Shown here in pieces: positions 7,806-15,503 of a stretch of 36,284 bases of DNA (positions within the stretch are counted from its first letter, which is position 1; every line of letters starts with the position of its first letter). Position numbers and translations under genes: made by a program. This DNA is from Firmicutes bacterium UBA1065 (lineage in GTDB: Bacteria; Bacillota; Clostridia; Tissierellales; Sedimentibacteraceae). The stretch covers positions 1 to 36,284 of the forward strand of contig DCDC01000103.1 of the NCBI GenBank assembly GCA_002316225.1, read 5' to 3'. The notes below the pieces were generated by a model that saw only the letters and a program-made list of their open reading frames with translations, was not told the DNA's origin and made no database searches.

Positions 7806-9008
7806 ATGAGTGACTTATTAACTGAAGCAAAAGCTTTGCAAGACATTATAGTTAAAGACAGAAGGTACCTGCATCAAAATGCGGAACTCGGGATGGACTT
7901 GCCCGTTACTTCCGCATATGTGGCTAAGAGACTAAAGGAAATGGGATATGAGCCTCAAGTAATAAAAGGTGCCGGAGTAGTGGCATTGGCAGGCGGCAAG
8001 AAACCGGGAAAGACTATACTTTTAAGGGCTGATACGGATGCTTTGCCGATTTTGGAGGAAAATGACCTGGAATATAAGTCCAAAACCCAAAATATGCATG
8101 CATGCGGCCATGATGCCCATGCAGCCATGCTTTTGGGAGCTGCCCGGCTTTTAAAAGCCCATGAAGATGAAATAGAAGGCTGGGTAAAACTCTTGTTTCA
8201 GCCTGCCGAAGAAAGCTTGTCAGGAGCAAAAGCCATGATAGAAGCAGGTGTTCTTGAATCACCAAAAGTAGACGCTGCTTTTATGATTCATATATTTTCG
8301 GGTATGCCCGTAAAGGCCGGTACCTTGATTGTGTCAGACCCCGGGTACTCAACTGCTTCTGCGGACATGTTTCATATCGACATAAAAGGCAAGGGGGGGC
8401 ATGGAGCAATGCCTCAGAGTTCAGTGGACCCCCTTAATGTGGCGGCCCATATTTTAATAGGTTTGCAGGAAATCATAGCAAGAGAGATTCCTCCTTCAAG
8501 CACGGCTGTAATTACAGTCGGTCAGATGCATGGGGGAAATGCTGCAAATATAATTCCGGACACAGCATTCCTTGAAGGAAGTATAAGAGCCTTTGACAAG
8601 GATGAGAGGGAGCTTATGAGAAACCGGGTTGTAGAGGTATCAAAAGGTTTAGCATCTGTATTCAGGGCAGAAGTTTCCATAGAATTTAGAATGGAGTGCC
8701 CCTCTGTATTTAATGATAAGGCCCTATCCGATTTAGCTTTAAAAGTTAATAAGGAAATGCTTGGGGAAAACAATGTTATCACATTTAAGGATGCTTTCCC
8801 GGGAGGCAAAATGACAGGCTCCGAGGATTTCGGATATATAAGCGAAAGGGTTCCTTCCCTAATTATGGCATTAGGAGGAGGTTCTCCGGAAGAGGGATAC
8901 CCTTATCCCCAGCATCATCCAAAAGTTAATTTTAATGAAGATGTTTTTTATAAGGGCTCGGCAGTTTATGCAAATACGGCAATCCAGTGGCTGAAAAACA
9001 ATAAATAG
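7806..9008 (+). CDS. M20D family amidohydrolase (N-acyl amino acid / hippurate hydrolase type)
   Basis: This is a zinc-dependent carboxypeptidase-like amidohydrolase of the M20D group, which removes acyl groups from N-acyl amino acids or related amides in the cytoplasm. The metal and catalytic motifs are visible: RADTDALPI near residue 76, HACGHDAHAAMLLGAARLL near 97, FQPAEES near 131 (general-base Glu), a His in MIHIFSGMP, and the C-terminal GSEDFGY. The dimerisation domain begins around KGKGGHGAMP. Length is 400 residues. The start has GGGAAGGTGA directly before it. A second M20D enzyme and a membrane protein of unknown family follow, so it likely processes a compound imported by that protein. 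The real substrate cannot be read from sequence. Confidence 0.92.
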   Translation: MSDLLTEAKALQDIIVKDRRYLHQNAELGMDLPVTSAYVAKRLKEMGYEPQVIKGAGVVALAGGKKPGKTILLRADTDALPILEENDLEYKSKTQNMHACGHDAHAAMLLGAARLLKAHEDEIEGWVKLLFQPAEESLSGAKAMIEAGVLESPKVDAAFMIHIFSGMPVKAGTLIVSDPGYSTASADMFHIDIKGKGGHGAMPQSSVDPLNVAAHILIGLQEIIAREIPPSSTAVITVGQMHGGNAANIIPDTAFLEGSIRAFDKDERELMRNRVVEVSKGLASVFRAEVSIEFRMECPSVFNDKALSDLALKVNKEMLGENNVITFKDAFPGGKMTGSEDFGYISERVPSLIMALGGGSPEEGYPYPQHHPKVNFNEDVFYKGSAVYANTAIQWLKNNK

Positions 9009-9018
9009 TATTAATGTA

Positions 9019-9089
9019 AGATTCTTCCCTTCGGCATTGATTAAAACCAGGATTTTTGGGCCTTGTGCCATATGGGAAGAATCTTTTTT
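9019..9089 (+). terminator. Long two-helix terminator after the first M20 gene
   Basis: AGATTCTTCCC (9019-9029) is exactly complementary to GGGAAGAATCT (9074-9084), followed by T6. Inside, GGCA (9033-9036) can pair with TGCC (9066-9069), leaving a 29-base apical region. The apical region is long for a simple terminator, but the perfect 11-bp closing stem and T tract are convincing. Confidence 0.75.
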
Positions 9090-9183
9090 ATATAAAAAAT
9101 CTGAATGTGAATTACGTACAAACGTATATAGTATTCGTTGCTTAACATACAGAAAAAATGTTGAAATTTCAATAAAAATTTCA

Positions 9184-9212
9184 TTGCAAAACCCAGATGC
9201 CTGTGCTATAAT
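9184..9212 (+). promoter_or_regulatory. Sigma-A promoter for the membrane-protein gene, far upstream
   Basis: TTGCAA (9184-9189), a 17-bp spacer and TATAAT (9207-9212) with an extended TGC before the -10. Transcription would start near 9219, giving a leader of about 200 bases before the start codon at 9419. Confidence 0.65.
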
Positions 9213-9418
9213 TCCTTCTAAATAAAAAAAAGCCCAAATTCTTTATTAACAATCCAATATACAATAAGTTATTGCCTTTCTTTAAAATTTAAAGTAACTA
9301 TCGACAATAACCCAAAAATGTTATTTTAATTTTAGATATAATTGGATGCAATTATTTTATTTCATTTAAAATAACTTTTCCTGGATTGTTCTAAAGGCGG
9401 GCAAGACAAGGAGGAAAT
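9213..9418 (+). other. Long AT-rich 5' leader with an inverted repeat
   Basis: This stretch has no gene. It is very AT-rich and contains GTTATTTTAA (9320-9329) facing its exact complement TTAAAATAAC (9366-9375), and the small palindrome CTTTAAAATTTAAAG. A second TATAAT (9337-9342) lacks a convincing -35. A strong ribosome site, AAGGAGG, ends the leader. I recognise no known riboswitch class. Confidence 0.45.
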
Positions 9419-10585
9419 ATGAACGGATTAACAGCTATTCTGGTTATACTGATAGCATTTGCTATCGGTGATTATGTATCATTTAAAACAAATGCTACAT
9501 TTTCAATGCTTTTTGTAACAGCGGTTATTTTTTTGGTGGCATTTTGGATGGGTTTGCCCCCGTCAATTTTTAGTGATTCAGGACTATTAATGGTTGGTTC
9601 ATTAACAATGCCTTTATTGTTAACCAACATGGGAACCTTGATTAGCTTAAAAGAGTTGGCTAAACAATGGAAAACCGTGCTAATTGCCCTGGCAGCAGTT
9701 TTCGGAATAGGTATTCTTGTTTACCTTGTGGGAACACCAATATTTGGTAAGGCAATGGCAGCAGCAGCAGCGCCTCCCATTTCCGGTGGAGTGGTTGCAG
9801 CTCTTATAGTAAGTGAAGCTGCAAAAGCAAAGGGGCTCGAATCAATTGCGGTGTTTGCAACCTTGCTTCTTGTAACACAAACTTTTTTCGGAACACCTAT
9901 TGCATCTTTTTGTCTCAAAAAAGAGGCAAGACGCGTATTGGAACTGAATAAAGGTGAAGTTTTGGAAGAAAAGACAGAAGAAACAGTGGACGAGCCCAAA
10001 AAACGAATCTTTCCTCCCTTGAGAAAGGAAATTCAAACCAGCTCCATATTATTGCTTAAGGTAGCATTTGTATCATATTTAGCGGTTAAAGTATCCGGGC
10101 TGACTAACGGGGCAGTTAATTCATTGATCATCTGTTTAATATTTGGTGTAATTGCAAGAGAAATAGGTTTTCTTGACAAGGATTCCATGACTGCTGCAAA
10201 TTCTCACGGCTTTGTAATGATATGCCTGCTGACAGTTGTTTTTTCAAATCTTTCCAGTGCTACACCGGAAATGCTATTATCATTAATACTTCCAATTATA
10301 GGTACTTTGCTTTTGGGAGTTATCGGATTCTGCGTTTTTTCACCAGTTGTCGGCAAATTTTTGGGGATAGATAAATTTATGTCCATAGCCATAGGCTCTA
10401 CCGCCTTGTTTGGATTCCCGGGAACCTTTATAATTTCAAACGAGGTTGCAAATGCAGTCGGGAAAACCCCGGAAGAACGTAAAATAATCCTGGATGCTAT
10501 ATTGCCAAAGATGCTTATCGCCGGTTTTGTAACAGTATCCATAGCATCTGTTGTACTTGCCGGAATCATGTCTAAATTAATTTAG
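9419..10585 (+). CDS. Polytopic membrane protein, probable transporter of unrecognised family
   Basis: This is a 388-residue integral membrane protein with roughly ten to eleven hydrophobic segments, split by a charged cytoplasmic loop (about residues 165-203, rich in Glu and Lys). Both halves carry a Gly/Pro-rich re-entrant-like stretch: APPISGGVVAALIVSEAAKA near residue 119 and FGFPGTFIISNEVANAVG near 336. This suggests an internal two-fold repeat of the kind seen in elevator-type carriers. I could not place it in GltS, DUF819 or 2-hydroxycarboxylate families with confidence. It sits between two M20D amidohydrolases, with four bases between its stop codon and an in-frame upstream ATG of the second one, so import or export of their substrate or product is the best guess. 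AAGGAGG precedes the ATG. Confidence 0.75.
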   Translation: MNGLTAILVILIAFAIGDYVSFKTNATFSMLFVTAVIFLVAFWMGLPPSIFSDSGLLMVGSLTMPLLLTNMGTLISLKELAKQWKTVLIALAAVFGIGILVYLVGTPIFGKAMAAAAAPPISGGVVAALIVSEAAKAKGLESIAVFATLLLVTQTFFGTPIASFCLKKEARRVLELNKGEVLEEKTEETVDEPKKRIFPPLRKEIQTSSILLLKVAFVSYLAVKVSGLTNGAVNSLIICLIFGVIAREIGFLDKDSMTAANSHGFVMICLLTVVFSNLSSATPEMLLSLILPIIGTLLLGVIGFCVFSPVVGKFLGIDKFMSIAIGSTALFGFPGTFIISNEVANAVGKTPEERKIILDAILPKMLIAGFVTVSIASVVLAGIMSKLI

Positions 10586-10606
10586 TGAATGTTTACGGAG
10601 GAAGAA

Positions 10607-11773
10607 ATGAATATTTTAGAACTGGCAAAAAAATATGATCAGTATACCAGGGACATGAGAAGAGAATTTCATATGTATCCTGAACTTAGTATGAAGGAAG
10701 TAAGAACTGCCAAGAGAATAAAAGAAGAATTGACTAAGCTAGGGATTCCTTTTGAATCAATCGGCGAAACGGGAGTTGTAGCAACCATTAAAGGTAAAAA
10801 TGAAGGTAAGACTATTGCTTTAAGAGCAGATATTGATGCTCTTGAAGTAAATGAAGCCAGTAATGCCCCTTATAAATCCAAAAATGAGGGAATAATGCAT
10901 GCATGCGGACATGATGCCCATGGTGCCATGCTATTAGGCGCAGCTCATGTTTTAAACGATATAAAGGATGACTTAAAGGGTACGGTTAAACTGATGTTCC
11001 AGCCCGGAGAAGAAGTAGCCCAGGGGGCAAAGGCTTTAATACAGGGAGGTGCCCTGGAAGGTGTTGACGAGGTATTTGGAATGCATGTTATGGGTAATAT
11101 TCCCAGCGGTAAAATTGCTATAGGAGCGGGACCCCGAATGGCATCCTGCGATATGTTCAGAATAAAGGTTAAAGGCGTGGGGGGACACGGTTCCATGCCT
11201 AACTTAGGGATAGATGCTCTTGTGGCTGCAGCTGCCATTGTAATGAATTTGCAAACAATAGTGAGCAGGGAAACATCCCCTATGGAAAGTGTTGTTGTGA
11301 GCGTGGGCAAATTAGTTGCCGGAACCAGATTTAATGTAATAGCTGATGAAGCTGTAATGGAAGGAACAACCAGATGTTTCAGTTATGAAATAAGAGACCA
11401 GCTCCCATCCATGATGGAAAGGATAGTAAAATCAACAGCCGCAAGTTATAGGGCTGAAGCAGAATTTGAATATATAAATTTGACAGCTCCAACCATTAAC
11501 AACGAAGAATCTACGGAAAGGGCAAGGAAAGCAATAGAAAAAATCATGTCTGAGGATGCCGTTATGGAAATGGCAAAAATGCCAGGTTCCGAAGATTTTT
11601 CCGAATATTTGGAGAAAGTTCCGGGGACATTTGTAATTGTGGGAACTGCAAATAAGGAAAAAGATACCTGCTATTCGAACCATCACCCAATGTTTGATAT
11701 TGATGAGGATATGCTGGTATATGGGGTTGCTTTACACGCTCAATATGCATATGATTATTTAATGAACGAATAA
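10607..11773 (+). CDS. M20D family amidohydrolase, second copy
   Basis: This is a second zinc-dependent M20D amidohydrolase, 388 residues. The ATG at 10607 is preferred over the in-frame ATG at 10589 because GGAGG (10597-10601) lies between them at correct spacing from the former. Motifs are RADIDALEV near residue 75, HACGHDAHGAMLLGAAHVL near 98, FQPGEEVAQGAKALI with the catalytic Glu pair, GMHVMGNIPSG with the metal-site His, KGVGGHGSMP at the start of the dimerisation domain, and PGSEDFSEYL near the C-terminus. It follows the membrane-protein gene at short distance and is probably co-transcribed with it. It clearly differs from the upstream M20D copy, so this is not a recent duplication; the two may act on different acyl or peptide substrates. 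Confidence 0.92.
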   Translation: MNILELAKKYDQYTRDMRREFHMYPELSMKEVRTAKRIKEELTKLGIPFESIGETGVVATIKGKNEGKTIALRADIDALEVNEASNAPYKSKNEGIMHACGHDAHGAMLLGAAHVLNDIKDDLKGTVKLMFQPGEEVAQGAKALIQGGALEGVDEVFGMHVMGNIPSGKIAIGAGPRMASCDMFRIKVKGVGGHGSMPNLGIDALVAAAAIVMNLQTIVSRETSPMESVVVSVGKLVAGTRFNVIADEAVMEGTTRCFSYEIRDQLPSMMERIVKSTAASYRAEAEFEYINLTAPTINNEESTERARKAIEKIMSEDAVMEMAKMPGSEDFSEYLEKVPGTFVIVGTANKEKDTCYSNHHPMFDIDEDMLVYGVALHAQYAYDYLMNE

Positions 11774-11831
11774 AAAGATTTCTCCACCGATCCAAACAGA
11801 GATTGGTGTTAGCAGTTTCTTTGTACACAAT

Positions 11832-11868
11832 AAAAAATTTGCGGGCAACTATAAACCGCAAATTTTTT
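11832..11868. terminator. Symmetric hairpin terminator after the second M20 gene
   Basis: AAAAAATTTGCGG (11832-11844) is exactly complementary to CCGCAAATTTTTT (11856-11868) around an 11-base loop, with the T run in the 3' arm. It can work on either strand. A smaller imperfect hairpin precedes it, formed by CACCGATC and GATTGGTG near 11785-11808. Confidence 0.85.
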
Positions 11869-12117
11869 ATTGGATGGAAAGTCTTTATTATGCATTGGTT
11901 GCGGAGTTTATCAATTTGATAAGGGGATATTTTTTTATAGCAATTATCAAATAATAATAAATTTTTAATATATTGCCAAAAGATATTAAGATTTATTAAG
12001 AAATAAAGAATTCATTGAAATTTGAACCAGAAAATATTTTTGTCTCTTACGACAAATTATGATAACTTTTTCAAAGTCATGTTATTTCAATGATATCCTG
12101 TGTTCGCTGGCAATAAT
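11869..12117. other. Gene-free AT-rich spacer upstream of the nrdJ promoter
   Basis: About 250 bases without a gene. The only structure I see is a short palindrome, TTATCAATTTGATAA (11908-11922). No cobalamin riboswitch or other known leader is recognisable here, although the downstream enzyme needs B12. Confidence 0.4.
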
Positions 12118-12172
12118 TACTATATATAGTATTTTATTGACATGTTTTATGGTTACTGCTACAATATGTAGT
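12118..12172 (+). promoter_or_regulatory. nrdJ promoter with two NrdR-box-like palindromes
   Basis: A near-perfect sigma-A promoter, TTGACA (12137-12142), 17-bp spacer, extended TGC and TACAAT (12160-12165), is flanked by two sites resembling the NrdR box. Site 1 is the perfect palindrome TACTATATATAGTA (12118-12131), just upstream of the -35. Site 2, ACAATATGTAGT (12161-12172), overlaps the -10. The two sites are 42 bases apart, four helical turns, which fits cooperative NrdR binding on one face of the DNA. Repression by NrdR when dATP is high is known for such boxes; its application here is inferred. Confidence 0.78.
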
Positions 12173-12204
12173 ACAACATAAAATAACACAGGGAGAAAAG
12201 GGAT

Positions 12205-14559
12205 ATGATTAGGATATTAAAAAGAACCGGTAATATCGTTGATTTCGATGGTGATAAAATTACCAGCGCCATTATTAAGGCAATGAAGGAAACAAAGGAT
12301 GGCGTTGATGAGGAATTAGCCAAAGAAATAAGCTTAAAAATTGAAAAAGAGCTTTCAGATAAAAACTTCCCCGTAGCTGTTGAAACGGTCCAGGATCTGG
12401 TTGAAAATTATCTCATGGACAGCGTCAGAAAGGATGTTGCCAAGAAATACATATTATACAGGTATGAGAGGGACAAGTCCCGAGATTCCAGGAAAAGAAG
12501 GGATAGCAAGCTTCTCAGCGAAGAATTCATCAGCAAATACAAACATATTGGTTCACCCATGAATCAGCTGGGAAACTTTGTTTACTACAGGACCTATTCA
12601 AGGTGGCTTCCGGAGGAAAGAAGGAGAGAATACTGGTGGGAAACGGTAAGAAGGGCCGTTGAATACAACTGCAGCTTAGTGCCTACAAAAAGAGAAGAAG
12701 CAGAAGAACTGTATGATAACATATTTAACTTAAGGCAGTTTTTATCCGGCAGGACATTTTGGGTGGGGGGAACACCCGTTTCATACAACTATCCCATGGC
12801 CAACTTTAACTGTGCATTTGAAATAATCAATGATTTCCATGCGTTCAGGGATTTGTTCTATCTTCTGATGATAGGCTCGGGAGTGGGCGTAAGGATATTA
12901 AAAAGCGACATAGAGCAGCTTCCCAAGGTGAGGGGTAATTATAAAATAATTCATGAAGACTACACCCCTGTGGAAAAATCCAGGAGGGAAGATAATACAA
13001 GCGTGGAGTTCAGCCACAACAACTCGGTAAGAATAACCGTGGGCGACAGCAAGGAAGGATGGGTCCAATCCCTTGACTATTTCTTCAGCTTTATAACTTC
13101 AAGCGAATACAGGAATATTAATACAATAATAATAAATTACAACAATGTAAGACCCAAGGGAGAAGTATTAAAGACTTTCGGAGGAACTGCCAGCGGCCAC
13201 TCAAGCATGAAAAATATGTTTACAAAGATAGACATGGTTATTAAAAAGCGAGGGGCCATTGAAGGCAAGGACAGGTTTAAGCTGAAACCCATCGATTGTC
13301 TAGACATTGCAAACATAATCGGGGAGAATGTTGTGGTCGGCGGTGTCAGGAGGACGGCAGAAATCATGCTTATCGACTATGACGACACGGACTGTATCGA
13401 AGCAAAAAGCAAGCTCTATAAGCAGATAGACGGCCAGTGGATTGTGGATAAGGACATCATTCACCGCTCAATGAGCAACAATTCCATTTATTACAGGAAG
13501 AAACCCACCCGTGAGCAGTTGAAGTGGCAAATCGAGCAAATGCGCTATTCCGGGGAGCCGGGATGGGTTAATGAAGAAGCGGGCAGAAAAAGAAGGCCCA
13601 ATATGAACGGGGTTAATCCCTGCGGTGAAATACTCCTTGATAATAAGGGACTTTGCAATTTGACAACCGTTAATGTTTATGCCTTTGTGGATAAGAACGG
13701 AAAACTGGATGAACAGGGACTCTTAAGAGCCCAGCGCCTGTCAGCCAGGGCGGCTTACAGGATGACCTGTGTGGAGCTTGAACTGTCTCAGTGGGACAGG
13801 GTGCAGCAAAGGGATAAGCTGACAGGATGCTCCCTCACCGGATGGCAGGACATGGTTAATGCCGTAGGCCTGACCAGGGACCAGCAGGCAGCCTTATTAA
13901 GAAAATTAAGGGATGCAGCCTACAATGAAGCGGAAAGATATGCCGCAGAAATCGGTGAAAAACCGCCTCTCCTGGTTACCACCATCAAGCCTGAAGGTAC
14001 CTTGTCACAGCTTCCGGGAGTTTCCAGCGGCATTCATTATTCACATGCTCCTTATTTCATAAGAAGAATAAGAATAAACAGCCACGACCCCTTGGTTAAG
14101 GTTTGTGAAGAATTAGACTATCCCATATATCCGGAAGTAGGCCAGGATATTAAAACATGTACAACAAAGGTTATTGAGTTTCCTCAGAAGGCTCCTGCAG
14201 GAAAGACCAAGTATGATGTAACGGCAATTGAGCAGCTGGAAAACTATAAACTCTTCATGGAAAATTACGTTCAGCACAACTGCTCCATTACGGTTCATGT
14301 AAGGGAACATGAATGGGATGAAGTTGAGCAGTGGGTATGGGATAATTGGGATGATATCGTTGCAATTACCTTTATTTCATTGGATGACAGCTTCTACCAG
14401 CTCATGCCCTATGAAGCCATAACCGAAGAAGAATACAACAGAAGAGTAAAAGAAATGAAACCTTTTATTCCGTCCCTTTTAAGCAAGTATGAGGTTCAGG
14501 AAGAAGTCCTGGATGTGGGAAGTGACGGCTGTGACAATGGAATTTGCCCCATAAGGTAA
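12205..14559 (+). CDS. nrdJ: Adenosylcobalamin-dependent ribonucleotide reductase, RTPR type with ATP cone
   Basis: This is a class II ribonucleotide reductase that uses adenosylcobalamin to start radical chemistry and makes deoxynucleotides with or without oxygen. An N-terminal ATP cone (about residues 1-92) is followed by a core of the monomeric RTPR type, recognised by YYRTYSRWLPEERRREYWWE near 127. Catalytic residues fit: Cys203 in ANFNCAF, then Cys473 and Glu475 in NPCGEIL, and Cys484 in LCNLTTVN. The 11-residue spacing of the last two Cys matches the Lactobacillus enzyme. The C-terminal redox pair is Cys776/Cys781 in GCDNGICPIR. Length is 784 residues against 739 for the Lactobacillus enzyme, which lacks the cone. 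GGGAGAAAAGG precedes the ATG. It is a single-gene unit with its own promoter and terminator. Confidence 0.95.
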   Translation: MIRILKRTGNIVDFDGDKITSAIIKAMKETKDGVDEELAKEISLKIEKELSDKNFPVAVETVQDLVENYLMDSVRKDVAKKYILYRYERDKSRDSRKRRDSKLLSEEFISKYKHIGSPMNQLGNFVYYRTYSRWLPEERRREYWWETVRRAVEYNCSLVPTKREEAEELYDNIFNLRQFLSGRTFWVGGTPVSYNYPMANFNCAFEIINDFHAFRDLFYLLMIGSGVGVRILKSDIEQLPKVRGNYKIIHEDYTPVEKSRREDNTSVEFSHNNSVRITVGDSKEGWVQSLDYFFSFITSSEYRNINTIIINYNNVRPKGEVLKTFGGTASGHSSMKNMFTKIDMVIKKRGAIEGKDRFKLKPIDCLDIANIIGENVVVGGVRRTAEIMLIDYDDTDCIEAKSKLYKQIDGQWIVDKDIIHRSMSNNSIYYRKKPTREQLKWQIEQMRYSGEPGWVNEEAGRKRRPNMNGVNPCGEILLDNKGLCNLTTVNVYAFVDKNGKLDEQGLLRAQRLSARAAYRMTCVELELSQWDRVQQRDKLTGCSLTGWQDMVNAVGLTRDQQAALLRKLRDAAYNEAERYAAEIGEKPPLLVTTIKPEGTLSQLPGVSSGIHYSHAPYFIRRIRINSHDPLVKVCEELDYPIYPEVGQDIKTCTTKVIEFPQKAPAGKTKYDVTAIEQLENYKLFMENYVQHNCSITVHVREHEWDEVEQWVWDNWDDIVAITFISLDDSFYQLMPYEAITEEEYNRRVKEMKPFIPSLLSKYEVQEEVLDVGSDGCDNGICPIR

Positions 14560-14575
14560 AATTTAAGTCTTAATC

Positions 14576-14605
14576 AGTCCCGTGGTGTAAAACCCGGGAC
14601 TCTTT
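14576..14605 (+). terminator. nrdJ terminator
   Basis: AGTCCCG (14576-14582) pairs with CGGGACT (14595-14601) around a 12-base loop, followed by CTTT and an AT-rich tail, 17 bases after the nrdJ stop codon. Confidence 0.75.
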
Positions 14606-14627
14606 AATTTATTGTCGGATATTGTGA

Positions 14628-14656
14628 TTGTTTTGGCAAACATTCTTTGCTATAAT
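14628..14656 (+). promoter_or_regulatory. nagB promoter
   Basis: TTGTTT (14628-14633), a 17-bp spacer and TATAAT (14651-14656) with an extended TGC just before the -10. The gene starts 63 bases further on. Confidence 0.65.
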
Positions 14657-14719
14657 ACTTGTAAAGGTAAGATTGTTTAAAATATTACCAAAATTCAATT
14701 AAGAGGTATAGTTTGAGAG

Positions 14720-15442
14720 ATGGAAGTAATAATTAAAAACAATTATCAGGAAGTAAGCCGCTTGGCTGCAGCTTATTTAATGAAGACGGTTGAAATGAAA
14801 GAAGATGCCATAATAGGTCTTCCAACAGGATCAACCCCCTTAGGGATGTATAAGGAAGTTATCGATAACTACAAGGGCAGGATTTCATTTCAAAAGGTAC
14901 GGACATTTAATCTTGACGAATATGTAGGTCTGGACAGGACCAATGTAAACAGTTACCGCTATTTCATGGATGAAAATTTATTTTCTCATATAGATATAAA
15001 AGAAGAAAATATACACATTCCAAACGGAGTTGCCCCGGATTTGGAACAAGAGTGCAGGAATTATGAAGAGCTTTTAAAAACAAGAGGTAGGATGGACATA
15101 ATCTTTCTTGGAATAGGCCAGAACGGTCACATTGGTTTTAATGAGCCCGGTGATTGTTTTGAGCCTTACACCCATATAGTAAGGCTTACAGAGAATACCA
15201 TCAATGCCAATAAAAGATTTTTTGATGATATTGAAAAGGTACCTAAAACTGCCATTACCATGGGCATCAAAACAATTCTGTCAGCTAAGAAAATAGTATT
15301 GCTGGCAACGGGCAGTTCAAAGGCAGAAGCAATATTTAAAACAGTAAAAGGAAAAATAACCCCCCGGGTTCCTGCCTCCATATTGCAGCTCCATGATGAC
15401 GTAACCTTGATTATCGATGAGGAAGCTGCAAAATTAATGTAA
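14720..15442 (+). CDS. nagB: Glucosamine-6-phosphate deaminase
   Basis: This enzyme converts glucosamine-6-phosphate to fructose-6-phosphate and ammonia, feeding amino sugars into glycolysis. Family motifs are GLPTGSTPLGMY near residue 34 (phosphate loop), FNLDEYVGL near 66 with the catalytic Asp, GIGQNGHIGFNEPG near 130, and TMGIKTILSAKKIVLLATG near 175. The 240-residue length matches the short Gram-positive form, without the C-terminal allosteric extension of the enterobacterial enzyme. No nagA or sugar transporter gene is next to it. It has its own promoter; a second promoter precedes uvrC downstream. Confidence 0.95.
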   Translation: MEVIIKNNYQEVSRLAAAYLMKTVEMKEDAIIGLPTGSTPLGMYKEVIDNYKGRISFQKVRTFNLDEYVGLDRTNVNSYRYFMDENLFSHIDIKEENIHIPNGVAPDLEQECRNYEELLKTRGRMDIIFLGIGQNGHIGFNEPGDCFEPYTHIVRLTENTINANKRFFDDIEKVPKTAITMGIKTILSAKKIVLLATGSSKAEAIFKTVKGKITPRVPASILQLHDDVTLIIDEEAAKLM

Positions 15443-15448
15443 TATTAA

Positions 15449-15477
15449 TGTTAGAAATCAGGCAAAAGTGGTATAAT
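15449..15477 (+). promoter_or_regulatory. Extended -10 promoter of uvrC
   Basis: A TGG followed by TATAAT (15472-15477) forms an extended -10. The -35 region (15449-15454, TGTTAG) is poor, as is common for extended -10 promoters. It lies just after the nagB stop and 27 bases before uvrC. Confidence 0.5.
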
Positions 15478-15503
15478 AATACTGATGACCGGCAGGAGTT
15501 AAT

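Noticed and set aside
9037..9225. A 62-codon plus-strand open frame after the first M20 gene.
   Set aside because: It begins in the apical part of the terminator and runs through a promoter; composition is not protein-like.
11869..12204. A cobalamin riboswitch upstream of the B12-dependent nrdJ.
   Set aside because: No B12-box-like sequence or matching fold could be recognised; the NrdR-like sites explain regulation better.
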